DNA of 5,505 nucleotides from Methanosarcinaceae archaeon (GTDB lineage: Archaea; Halobacteriota; Methanosarcinia; Methanosarcinales; Methanosarcinaceae). The DNA lies in assembly GCA_030596385.1 (NCBI GenBank), contig JAUVKD010000086.1, positions 1-5,505 on the forward strand. Direction: 5' to 3'. Positions 1-5,369 of the stretch are shown here, piece after piece. A program made the translations under genes and the position numbers. The notes below the pieces were generated by a model that ran no database searches, was not told the DNA's origin, and was given only the letters and a program-made list of their open reading frames with translations. Position 1 is the first letter of the stretch. Each line of letters opens with the position of its first letter.

Positions 1-1
1 G

Positions 2-55
2 CTTGAAGTATTCACTGTTATTGTGCTGCTTACTCCGGAATTCTGGAAAAAATGA
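2..55 (+). CDS. trkH: C-terminal end of a TrkH-family potassium uptake protein (partial)
   Basis: The window opens inside a plus-strand gene. The frame starting at base 2 reads LEVFTVIVLLTPEFWKK and then TGA at 53-55. This matches the usual C-terminus of TrkH/KtrB-type potassium transporter subunits, which end in a pattern close to (R)LEIFTVLVLxxPxFW(R/K)(R/K). TrkH is an integral membrane K+ channel-like subunit that works with the cytoplasmic NAD-binding protein TrkA. Only 17 residues are visible, so the selectivity filter loops cannot be examined. The assignment rests on the terminal signature alone. The gene converges on ftr. Confidence 0.7.
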   Translation, partial: LEVFTVIVLLTPEFWKK

Positions 56-159
56 TGAATTTTATATGAAGTATAAGATCCAATTTGTGTTTATATCAGC
101 ACACTGTGCAAATATTAATGCAGAGATTAATCTATTGACTTAAAGGTTTTTGACAATTG

Positions 160-216
160 TGTGCAACTGTTCACATAGACTATATTCAGTTTGCCGATAA
201 CGTTTATGTGCAACTG
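160..216 (+). repeat. Direct repeat TGTGCAACTG, two copies
   Basis: The exact decamer TGTGCAACTG occurs at 160-169 and 207-216, with start points 47 nt apart. The second copy overlaps the right arm of the inverted repeat at 182-221. The shorter core TGTGCAA also occurs at 105-111. The function is unknown. Confidence 0.6.
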
Positions 217-221
217 AATAT
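182..221. repeat. Perfect 10-bp inverted repeat
   Basis: ATATTCAGTT (182-191) is the exact reverse complement of AACTGAATAT (212-221), with a 20-nt loop. It lies just downstream of trkH and just beyond the ftr oligo-T tract. It could be a 3'-end processing or stability hairpin for either transcript, or a protein-binding dyad. No T-run follows it on the plus strand, so it is not a standard intrinsic terminator for trkH. Confidence 0.5.
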
Positions 222-225
222 TTAC

Positions 226-254
226 AAAAAAAAAAGCGACCTTACAAAAGGTCG
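226..254 (-). terminator. Intrinsic-type terminator of ftr, overlapping its stop codon
   Basis: On the minus strand CGACCTT (254-248) pairs with AAGGTCG (243-237) around a 4-nt loop, then one C and ten consecutive T residues (235-226) follow. The stem contains codons of the last Ftr residues, and the TAA stop (244-242) straddles loop and stem. Archaeal RNA polymerase terminates at oligo-T tracts even without a hairpin, so termination here is very likely. Confidence 0.85.
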
Positions 255-1135
255 TGTAATCTGAACTTGTGTGGTCCAAGACTTCCACCGTAGTTTCCTG
301 CTGTGATCGACTTCACACCCGGAATGGTTACGGCTGCCTTAATACCTGCTGCTGTTGCCTTTCCGACCGCATCAACGCTTATACCATTAATTACGATCTC
401 ATACACGGCATTGACATCATCAGGGATCTCGGTACCTTCGATCTGGTCCTTGATAGATGGGCAATATTTCTCATTCGCGGTTGCCTTCAAGAACTTGTAC
501 TTGTTAGCTCCAGGCTTTGAACCACTTGAAACAATTCCACCAGGGAATGGTGTAATTGAACCTTCAAGCTGCTGAATTGCGTCAACTGCAACCTCTGCTG
601 CTGTAAGGCCGCTCATCTGGCTATCTGCAAGCATAAAGAAGTTGCCGCCCGCCACACCATCAACTGCTCCAATTGAGTGCTCGACTAAGAAGTCGCCTTC
701 CATCATAGGAACCCTGTACATTTTCCTGCCTGCGATCTCTGTCTCGGATTCCGTGCCGTCTGCAAAGAACTTAAGTTTGAAACCTGTGTCAAACTGTTTC
801 TCGGCATCCGGAAGACCGTAGAACACGGCGGTTGTTGGTGCTGTTAAAATGCACTGTCCAACACGCTCAAGTACCTGCTGTTCGAGTGATTTGTAGCCGA
901 ACGTGCATATCTGAATGTATACACCAGGTCTGCCGTCAGGTGTCTCATCGCCACCAACAACTTTCTCAATACCAGCTTCTGCAGGGCACATGATAACTGA
1001 CGTACCAAATCCTGTTGCTTCCTGTGCAGCCACTAACGCCCAGTGCTTGGTTGCTGCTGTGATCAATACCCGTGCCACTTTAATAGGGAACGCTTCTGCA
1101 TATGTGTCTTCTATTTCTACTCCGTTAAGTTCCAA
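242..1135 (-). CDS. ftr: Formylmethanofuran--tetrahydromethanopterin N-formyltransferase
   Basis: This cytoplasmic enzyme (EC 2.3.1.101) moves the formyl group between formylmethanofuran and N5 of tetrahydromethanopterin or sarcinapterin. It is the second step of CO2 reduction to methane and runs in reverse during methyl oxidation. The 297-residue length is the usual one. The N-terminus MELNGVEIEDTYAEAFPIK, the block TAPTTAVFYGLP, the segment around TPFPGGIVSSGSKPGANKYK and the closing KSITAGNYGGSLG are characteristic of Ftr. There is no signal peptide or membrane segment; the family forms oligomers. The start is TTG: an in-frame TGA lies only five codons upstream, no ATG lies between, and this start gives the conserved N-terminus. 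AAGGGA sits 5 nt upstream. An out-of-frame ATG at 1151 overlaps the start. The gene stands alone, divergent from a nucleotidyltransferase, and ends in a strong terminator. Identity is essentially certain; the direction of flux depends on the organism. Confidence 0.97.
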   Translation of the reverse strand: MELNGVEIEDTYAEAFPIKVARVLITAATKHWALVAAQEATGFGTSVIMCPAEAGIEKVVGGDETPDGRPGVYIQICTFGYKSLEQQVLERVGQCILTAPTTAVFYGLPDAEKQFDTGFKLKFFADGTESETEIAGRKMYRVPMMEGDFLVEHSIGAVDGVAGGNFFMLADSQMSGLTAAEVAVDAIQQLEGSITPFPGGIVSSGSKPGANKYKFLKATANEKYCPSIKDQIEGTEIPDDVNAVYEIVINGISVDAVGKATAAGIKAAVTIPGVKSITAGNYGGSLGPHKFRLHDLL

Positions 1136-1140
1136 TAAAA

Positions 1141-1146
1141 TCCCTT
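1141..1146 (-). promoter_or_regulatory. Ribosome binding site for the TTG start of ftr
   Basis: AAGGGA on the minus strand lies 5 nt before the TTG codon (1135-1133). It is only a partial match to AGGAGGTGA but is correctly spaced. It supports TTG over the nearby out-of-frame ATG at 1151-1149, which has no purine-rich sequence in front of it. Confidence 0.55.
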
Positions 1147-1171
1147 CTCATAAAGATTTCTAATTTAATAC

Positions 1172-1180
1172 AGTATAAGT
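1172..1180 (-). promoter_or_regulatory. Candidate TATA box for ftr
   Basis: ACTTATACT on the minus strand resembles the archaeal TATA element. With the usual 25-nt spacing, transcription would begin near 1151, giving a leader of about 16 nt that just includes the ribosome binding site. A more distant promoter with a long leader cannot be excluded, and an A/T-rich element TATATG lies near 1197-1203. Confidence 0.35.
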
Positions 1181-1249
1181 AAAACACCATGGCAATACAT
1201 ATATCCTTCGAAATGTATCCGTTTTATTCCGGGCTTTGTTGACATCCCT

Positions 1250-1268
1250 AAAAAGCCAATGCTTTTTT
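1250..1268. terminator. Terminator-like hairpin inside the divergent promoter region
   Basis: AAAAAGC (1250-1256) pairs with GCTTTTT (1261-1267) around the loop CAAT, with T residues through 1268 on the plus strand. The 5' arm overlaps AAAGCC (1252-1257), which can instead pair with GGCTTT (1232-1237), so two stems are mutually exclusive. The element is nearly symmetric and could act on either strand. It sits where neither flanking gene needs a 3' end. Confidence 0.45.
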
Positions 1269-1320
1269 ACCGGATAACGGCTCTTGATCTTAATTACCAT
1301 ACCCATCTGATGAATAAGAG

Positions 1321-1337
1321 CGATTACTCGATAATCG
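1321..1337. repeat. 17-bp dyad upstream of the nucleotidyltransferase promoter
   Basis: CGATTA (1321-1326) and TAATCG (1332-1337) form a perfect 6-bp inverted repeat around CTCGA. It ends 7 nt before a TATA-like TTTAAA, the place where an archaeal regulator could act on TBP/TFB binding. An operator is a reasonable guess; a chance dyad is also possible. Confidence 0.35.
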
Positions 1338-1343
1338 GTAGTG

Positions 1344-1350
1344 ATTTAAA
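1344..1350 (+). promoter_or_regulatory. Candidate TATA box for the nucleotidyltransferase gene
   Basis: ATTTAAA is centred about 26-27 nt before the ATG at 1374, so the predicted start of transcription falls at or next to the start codon. No Shine-Dalgarno match precedes the ATG. Together these suggest a leaderless mRNA, which is common in archaea. Confidence 0.4.
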
Positions 1351-1373
1351 GCAAAAAACACATAACGTGTAAT

Positions 1374-2537
1374 ATGAAAGCCTGCATTATGTGCGGCGGG
1401 GAAGGGACACGGCTTCGCCCATTGACATTTGAACGACCAAAACCCAGTATTTCCATTTTGAATAAGCCTTCTGTTGTACATCTTATAGAGCATCTCTCAA
1501 AAGAAGGGTTTAGCGAAATTGTTATGACACTTGGGTATATGGCTGAAAAGATCAAGGACGATCTTGGTGATGGGAGCATGTTTGGCGTGCACATCGATTA
1601 CGTGTACGAACATGAAAAACTAGGTACGGCAGGCGGTGTGAAGAACGCTGAAAAGTACTTGCATGGTGAGCCGTTCATAGTTTTGGGCGGTGATCATGTG
1701 TTAAATCTGAACCTTCGCGAGATGTACAGGTTTCATAAAATAAACGATGCGATCCTGACAATTGGTCTGCTTTCAATCGACGACCCAAGAGAGTTCGGTA
1801 TCGCTGATATGGATGTAAATAACAGGATACATCATTTTTTGGAAAAGCCTGACGCAGGTGACATTTTTAGTAATCTGGCAAGTACTGGCATCTACATGTG
1901 CGATCAGGAGATATTTGACTGGATACCAGAGAACACAAAATGCGATTTTGCAAAAGATGTTTTTCCTGCATTGCTTGCTAAAGACAAAAAGATAAATGGT
2001 TTGCTTGTCAGTGGAGATTGGACAGATGTCGGAAGTGCGGCTGCATACAGGCAGGCACAGCGCTGGATGCTTGTATCCCGGCCCGGAACTACAATTGCAG
2101 GCCATTTCAACACGAAAGATGCCCGCATAAAAGGTCCTCTGGATATTGGGTATAATGTATCGATAGGCACAAACTCCGCATTAGTAGGACCGATCGTGAT
2201 TGGAGAGAATACTATTATAGAGGATAATGTACTGATCGGACCTTACACTGTAATAGGTTCAAACTGCACGATAGAGAGTAATTCCAAGGTTCTGTCATCA
2301 TATATTTTTAATAATATTATTATTGGCAACAATTCGAATGTATCAGGTTCAATTATTGATAATGAAACAGTAATAGGACAAAACTGTAGTCTGGAAAATG
2401 GGACGGTAATTGGACCCAGAGTAGTCATTGGCGACAATGCAACAATTCATTCGGATGTGAGAATCTGGCCGGAAACTGTTATCAAAGCCGGTTTAAATGT
2501 AAAAAATGATATTATAGATCCGGAATACAATTCTTAA
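1374..2537 (+). CDS. Sugar-1-phosphate nucleotidyltransferase with left-handed beta-helix tail
   Basis: The protein of 387 residues should condense an NTP with a sugar 1-phosphate to give an NDP-sugar and pyrophosphate in the cytoplasm. Residues 1-235 form a nucleotidyl transferase fold: the nucleotide loop CGGEGTRLRPLTFERPKP (7-24), GTAGGVKNAE (84-93), GGDHVL (105-110, with a likely metal-binding Asp107), FLEKP (155-159) and DWTDVG (215-220, with a second likely metal ligand, Asp218). Residues about 240-376 are hexapeptide repeats of the IGxNxxI type, forming a left-handed beta-helix. This architecture is shared by archaeal mannose-1-phosphate guanylyltransferases and glucose-1-phosphate thymidylyl/uridylyltransferases, so the substrate cannot be fixed. 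The helix may aid oligomerisation; a fused acyl- or acetyltransferase active site is not evident. Cys7 replaces the Ala that commonly precedes the Gly-Gly of the loop. The ATG lacks a Shine-Dalgarno sequence. The next gene, a flippase-like membrane protein, suggests surface glycan or glycolipid synthesis. Confidence 0.9.
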   Translation: MKACIMCGGEGTRLRPLTFERPKPSISILNKPSVVHLIEHLSKEGFSEIVMTLGYMAEKIKDDLGDGSMFGVHIDYVYEHEKLGTAGGVKNAEKYLHGEPFIVLGGDHVLNLNLREMYRFHKINDAILTIGLLSIDDPREFGIADMDVNNRIHHFLEKPDAGDIFSNLASTGIYMCDQEIFDWIPENTKCDFAKDVFPALLAKDKKINGLLVSGDWTDVGSAAAYRQAQRWMLVSRPGTTIAGHFNTKDARIKGPLDIGYNVSIGTNSALVGPIVIGENTIIEDNVLIGPYTVIGSNCTIESNSKVLSSYIFNNIIIGNNSNVSGSIIDNETVIGQNCSLENGTVIGPRVVIGDNATIHSDVRIWPETVIKAGLNVKNDIIDPEYNS

Positions 2538-2564
2538 AAAAAATGTTTTTGAATAAGATAACTC

Positions 2565-2592
2565 ACAAAAAATCAATATACAAATTTTTTGT
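2565..2592 (+). terminator. Probable terminator of the nucleotidyltransferase gene
   Basis: ACAAAAAAT (2565-2573) pairs with ATTTTTTGT (2584-2592) around a 10-nt loop; the 3' arm carries six T residues. A further T5 tract at 2546-2550 lies just after the stop codon. The stem is weak, but oligo-T tracts are the main archaeal termination signal. Confidence 0.5.
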
Positions 2593-2650
2593 TGGTTTTG
2601 AATCAAAAGCATATACGGGGTAATGTTAAAAGGTCAGCAAACATACCTGA

Positions 2651-2676
2651 TTGATAAATTCGTTATCAAAGTTATC
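2651..2676. repeat. Dyad and repeated GTTATC motif
   Basis: TTGATAA (2651-2657) and TTATCAA (2663-2669) form a perfect 7-bp inverted repeat around ATTCG. GTTATC occurs at 2662-2667 and again at 2671-2676, so the left arm can pair with either copy. It lies about 85 nt upstream of the TATA-like element of the membrane protein gene. It could be an operator or an RNA hairpin; no regulator is identified. Confidence 0.35.
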
Positions 2677-2760
2677 GCGTAATCAATTTTCATTACAATT
2701 CAGCCATATTTTATCTCAATTAAACAATTATAATGTAGAAAGTATGAAGTATAAAACATA

Positions 2761-2768
2761 AAATATAA
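2761..2768 (+). promoter_or_regulatory. Candidate TATA box for the membrane protein gene
   Basis: AAATATAA lies in a run of A/T. A start 25 nt downstream would be near 2790, leaving a leader of about 20 nt. A second candidate, AGTATAAT (2773-2780), would place the start next to the ATG at 2811. No good Shine-Dalgarno sequence is visible before that ATG. Confidence 0.35.
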
Positions 2769-2810
2769 TTAAAGTATAATTGTATCGACTTCAAGTTTGG
2801 ATTGCTGCCT

Positions 2811-3842
2811 ATGAATAAACTCAAAAAATTGTTGTACTTATCTCTTTTGATAAGTGTATTTTCTATTGTAGTAGTTCTTATTTTCACTGTTGATTCAACT
2901 ACGATTGCTGCTATTATGAGTGTCAAGCATGAATATATTATCGCAGCAGCTGCTTTGCATGCGTTTTCATACCTTGTATGGGGTTTACGCACAAAGTTTA
3001 TGTGCCAGGCCCTTGGATATCACATCGGCACCTTAAAAGCGGTCGAGATCGTAACATCCAGTACTCTGGTAGCAGCTATCACACCCGCATCTGCAGGCGG
3101 TGAACCTGTAAGAATACACCTTTTACATAAAAACAAAATGCCGATCGGACATGCTACAGCGGTGGTAATCGGAGAGCGGGTAATAGATGCAATCTTGTTA
3201 TTGTCTTTTGTACCATTTGTATTTTTTATCTTACGTGACGTATTGTCAATTCATAGTCTGGATGCAATGTTCATATTAGCAGAATTACTTTCAATTTCAG
3301 TTTTCGGATTGATGATCTATGGTATGTGGAAACCTCATAAAATAAAACGATTCCTACATTTTATTGTAAATCGAATTGCACGCATATCAGGTAAAAATAC
3401 AGACGTTGCTCTTTCTAAGATACTCACACGGGTAGATTCTGAATTCGATAATTTTCATGATAGTATCCGGATATTTCTGACACATGGGAAAAAAGGCTTG
3501 TTATATGGCACAGTATGTACTATATTGTTCTGGATCGTAGAGTATTCGATATTGCCGGTAATTATGATGGGACTTGATCAAAACCCACCGATCATTATGA
3601 TTTTTTCAGCACAGGTTTTGCTTTCTATCATAATGGTCTTGGCAGCAACACCAGGAGCAAGCGGTGTTGCGGAATTAGGAGCAACCACAATGTTATCGGC
3701 TTTTATGATACCGTCACTTCTTGGGATTGCAGTGATCGGATGGCGTGCACTTACTTTTTATATGAATATATTAGTTGGCAGTTTTGTGAGTGTAAAAATA
3801 CTTAAAGACACTGATCTGATTGGTAAGTTGCTTGGTGACTGA
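2811..3842 (+). CDS. Flippase-like integral membrane protein (LPG-synthase TM / AglD_N / UPF0104 family)
   Basis: This protein of 343 residues is hydrophobic, with likely membrane segments near residues 7-26, 41-59, 78-91, 125-141, 152-171, 229-252, 260-278 and 291-330. Two family blocks are clear: TPASAGGEPVRIHLL (91-105) followed by GERVIDAILL (121-130), and ATPGASGVAELGA (279-291) followed by WRALTFYMNILVG (311-323). These match the family that includes the membrane part of bacterial MprF and the C-terminal region of haloarchaeal AglD. Members move or help to make lipid-linked sugars or aminoacyl lipids, but most archaeal ones are uncharacterised, and there is no catalytic aminoacyltransferase domain here. 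I chose ATG 2811 over an in-frame TTG at 2802; it gives a basic N-terminus (MNKLKK) before the first membrane helix. The upstream nucleotidyltransferase fits a role in lipid-linked sugar handling, which is inference. Confidence 0.85.
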   Translation: MNKLKKLLYLSLLISVFSIVVVLIFTVDSTTIAAIMSVKHEYIIAAAALHAFSYLVWGLRTKFMCQALGYHIGTLKAVEIVTSSTLVAAITPASAGGEPVRIHLLHKNKMPIGHATAVVIGERVIDAILLLSFVPFVFFILRDVLSIHSLDAMFILAELLSISVFGLMIYGMWKPHKIKRFLHFIVNRIARISGKNTDVALSKILTRVDSEFDNFHDSIRIFLTHGKKGLLYGTVCTILFWIVEYSILPVIMMGLDQNPPIIMIFSAQVLLSIIMVLAATPGASGVAELGATTMLSAFMIPSLLGIAVIGWRALTFYMNILVGSFVSVKILKDTDLIGKLLGD

Positions 3843-3881
3843 TATTAAATGTTATGTATTTGGAGATTTGTCGAATGGAAT

Positions 3882-3910
3882 ATCGGTGCCCGATCAAACA
3901 AATACAAAAA
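3882..3910 (-). terminator. Convergent 3' region: small hairpin and oligo-T tract for dapL
   Basis: The 84-bp spacer between the two converging stop codons holds, on the minus strand, a T5 tract (3910-3906) about 17 nt past the dapL stop, probably its terminator. Beyond it, ATCGG (3882-3886) and CCGAT (3890-3894) form a small G/C hairpin. TGTATTTG (3855-3862) and CAAATACA (3899-3906) form an outer 8-bp stem enclosing it. The larger structure could serve both transcripts. No strong plus-strand T-run is present. Confidence 0.4.
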
Positions 3911-3926
3911 GCAGTATTGAAGACCA

Positions 3927-5084
3927 TCAAATCTTCAGTTTTTCCATTCTACTAACAGCCTCATTTATGCGCTCAACAGACTGTGTAAGTGAAAATCGTA
4001 TGTAGCCTTCACCATAATCTCCAAATCCGACACCTGGTGTTGCGACAATTCCTGCATCTTCCAGCAGGAATTTTGAGAATTTCATCGAGTCGTATCCGGA
4101 TGGGATAGGCACCCATACGTAGAATGTAGCTTTTGGTGATTTGACATTAAGACCGATTGCGTTTAGACCTTTAAGGAGAGCATCGCGCCGTTTTGTGTAT
4201 ATGGCATTAATATCAAAAACGCACTGCTGTGAAGATGTGAGCGCAGTGATCCCTGCTATCTGTATGGCATTAAATGCACCTGAATCGATGTTGGATTTCA
4301 CTTTACCTAAACCGTTTATAATATCCCTGTTTCCAACAGAAAAAGCAAGACGCCATCCAGTCATGTTATATGTTTTTGAAAGTGAATATAATTCAATACC
4401 AACATCCATTGCGCCGTCTACATTCAGAAAACTCGGAGCTTCGTATCCATCAAACACCATCTCACAATATGCATTGTCGTGGACTACCACAACATCATTC
4501 TCACGTGCAAAATCCACAACCTCTCCGAAGAACTTGAGATCTGCTGTTGCAGATGTAGGATTATTGGGATAGTTTAAGAACATAAGTTTTGCTTTTGCAG
4601 CAATATCCTTTGGTATGGCGTCGAGGTCAGGCAGAAAGTTGTTCTCCTCAATAAGCGGCATGATATGGGGGACTCCACCTGCAAATTGTGTTCCGATCTT
4701 GTAGACCGGATATGCCGGATCAGGTATTAATGCCACATCTCCCGGATTAATGAACGCAAGCGGGATGTGCGCAACACCCTCCTTTGAGCCAATCATAGTC
4801 AGGGTTTCTGATGCGGGATCGATATCAATACCCTTGCTCGTTTTACACCAGTTTGCTGCCGCCTCGCGGAATTCGGGCATACCTATATATGATGGATACC
4901 CGTGAGTTTTAGGATCGCGCACGGCGTTACACATCGATTCGACGATATGTGCAGGAGTCGGCTGATCGGGATCGCCCACACCAAGATCGATCACGTCAAC
5001 ACCTTTTGCAACAGTTTCTGCTTTTGCTGTATCTATGGTTGCAAACAAATAAGGGGGTAATGAGTTAATTCTGTCTGCGTACAT
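3927..5084 (-). CDS. dapL: LL-diaminopimelate aminotransferase
   Basis: This 385-residue enzyme belongs to the fold-type I (class I/II) PLP aminotransferases. DapL converts tetrahydrodipicolinate plus glutamate directly to LL-diaminopimelate and 2-oxoglutarate, bypassing the acylated intermediates, and so supplies lysine. Visible features are the N-terminal [18 protein letters not shown] and [12 protein letters not shown] (33-44), GSKEG (99-103) of the phosphate loop, NYPNNPTSA (171-179, Asn175 to PLP), HDNAY (202-206, Asp203 and Tyr206), [12 protein letters not shown] (234-245, with PLP-binding Lys237 and Arg245) and YIRFSL (361-366, substrate-carboxylate Arg363). All key residues are present. 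The length and N-terminal block fit the DapL group found in methanogens, as I remember it, but a related aminotransferase with another substrate cannot be excluded from sequence alone. ATG 5084 has a strong ribosome binding site. No other lysine gene is seen alongside, so it may be transcribed alone. Confidence 0.9.
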   Translation of the reverse strand: MYADRINSLPPYLFATIDTAKAETVAKGVDVIDLGVGDPDQPTPAHIVESMCNAVRDPKTHGYPSYIGMPEFREAAANWCKTSKGIDIDPASETLTMIGSKEGVAHIPLAFINPGDVALIPDPAYPVYKIGTQFAGGVPHIMPLIEENNFLPDLDAIPKDIAAKAKLMFLNYPNNPTSATADLKFFGEVVDFARENDVVVVHDNAYCEMVFDGYEAPSFLNVDGAMDVGIELYSLSKTYNMTGWRLAFSVGNRDIINGLGKVKSNIDSGAFNAIQIAGITALTSSQQCVFDINAIYTKRRDALLKGLNAIGLNVKSPKATFYVWVPIPSGYDSMKFSKFLLEDAGIVATPGVGFGDYGEGYIRFSLTQSVERINEAVSRMEKLKI

Positions 5085-5088
5085 TTTG

Positions 5089-5094
5089 TCACCT
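5089..5094 (-). promoter_or_regulatory. Ribosome binding site of dapL
   Basis: AGGTGA on the minus strand lies 4 nt before the ATG at 5084. It is a six-base match to the archaeal Shine-Dalgarno sequence (GGAGGTGA) and fixes the start codon. Confidence 0.8.
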
Positions 5095-5116
5095 GAATTT
5101 GTTATTTCATCAATAT

Positions 5117-5127
5117 CTAATTATAAG
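5117..5127 (-). promoter_or_regulatory. Candidate TATA box for dapL
   Basis: CTTATAATTAG on the minus strand would place transcription start near 5097, giving a leader of about 12 nt that includes the AGGTGA site. An alternative, CTTAAATAG (5160-5152), would give a leader of about 45 nt. Confidence 0.4.
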
Positions 5128-5369
5128 AACTGAACTACCTATTGTCGCAATCTATTTAAGAAATATGGCTAAATGATGGCAATTCAGGACTATGGCGTCA
5201 TTCTGGCTCAAAAGAGTGATATTTACTAATGACTGGAAAGCATAATTTGAATCAAAAACCCCAAATCCGTGCGTATACGTCAAATTCGTGGCATCCGTGT
5301 TCCTTCCTCCTTGATGAATACTATTTCATAAATCAACAAATTGAATTATTTCTATAAATTAATACCTCC
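5128..5369. other. Region upstream of dapL with no intact gene
   Basis: No complete gene is visible. The stretch holds a moderately GC-rich island near 5173-5229, where the plus strand has an 18-codon open frame (MMAIQDYGVILAQKSDIY), a 9-nt repeat cluster (5263-5299), and two strong minus-strand Shine-Dalgarno-like sites (5306-5311 and 5364-5371) that lead to no gene. It looks like remains of a lost or degraded gene, which is inference. Confidence 0.4.
5263..5299 (+). repeat. Degenerate 9-nt repeat, consensus NNATYCGTG
   Basis: AAATCCGTG (5263-5271), AAATTCGTG (5282-5290) and GCATCCGTG (5291-5299) are near-identical 9-mers; the last two are directly adjacent and the first is separated by the 10-nt CGTATACGTC, which contains the palindrome CGTATACG (5272-5279). 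Spacing is therefore close to multiples of 9-10 nt. I recall similar ATTCGTG/ATCCGTG strings in intergenic DNA of many unrelated environmental prokaryotes, but could not search. Confidence 0.55.

Larger units (their letters stand above)
56..241. other. Convergent spacer between trkH and ftr, rich in short repeats
   Basis: This 186-bp spacer has no convincing gene. It holds an odd palindrome GCACACTGTGC (99-109), the heptamer TGTGCAA three times (105, 160 and 207), a 10-bp direct repeat and a 10-bp inverted repeat (listed separately). A close match to the archaeal TATA consensus, TTTATATC, lies at 90-97, about 24 nt upstream of an ATG at 118 that opens only six codons. A short non-coding transcript is possible, but nothing proves it. 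Confidence 0.5.
2538..2810. other. A/T-rich spacer between the nucleotidyltransferase and the membrane protein gene
   Basis: This 273-bp spacer has no gene I can support. It contains a terminator region near 2546-2592, a GATAA/TTATC dyad near 2651-2676 and a promoter near 2761. ACAATTATA (2724-2732) and TATAATTGT (2775-2783) form a 9-bp inverted repeat bracketing the promoter; in such A/T-rich DNA this may be chance. The spacing suggests that the two flanking genes are transcribed separately. Confidence 0.55.

Noticed and set aside
52..60. Possible C box (ATGATGA) of a C/D small RNA near the trkH stop; a similar TGATGA occurs at 1309-1314
   Set aside because: No properly spaced D' or D box (CTGA) and no C' box follows in either place.
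269..575. Open frames on the plus strand opposite the 3' half of ftr
   Set aside because: They are antisense to a clearly conserved gene, have Cys/Leu-rich unnatural composition, and lack ribosome binding sites.
915..1163. Plus-strand open frame antisense to the start of ftr
   Set aside because: It mirrors the conserved Ftr N-terminus; no promoter or ribosome binding site supports it.
1290..2170. Several minus-strand open frames opposite the nucleotidyltransferase
   Set aside because: They are shadows of a gene with intact family motifs and have no recognisable domain.
1374..2537. Bifunctional GlmU-like enzyme (uridylyltransferase plus acetyltransferase)
   Set aside because: The beta-helix tail is short (about 135 residues), and I see no acetyltransferase catalytic signature; the N-terminal loop is closer to guanylyl/thymidylyltransferases.
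2802..2810. Upstream TTG start for the membrane protein
   Set aside because: It adds only three residues, has no ribosome binding site, and the ATG at 2811 gives a better N-terminus.
2720..2992. Minus-strand frame crossing the membrane protein start
   Set aside because: Low-complexity Ile/Thr-rich translation of A/T-rich DNA, overlapping the promoter and N-terminus of a better supported gene.
3820..4005. Plus-strand frame across the convergent spacer
   Set aside because: It overlaps both flanking gene ends and resembles nothing; it has no ribosome binding site.
4141..4572. 143-codon plus-strand open frame inside dapL
   Set aside because: Long only because it is antisense to conserved DapL codons; its translation has no family features.
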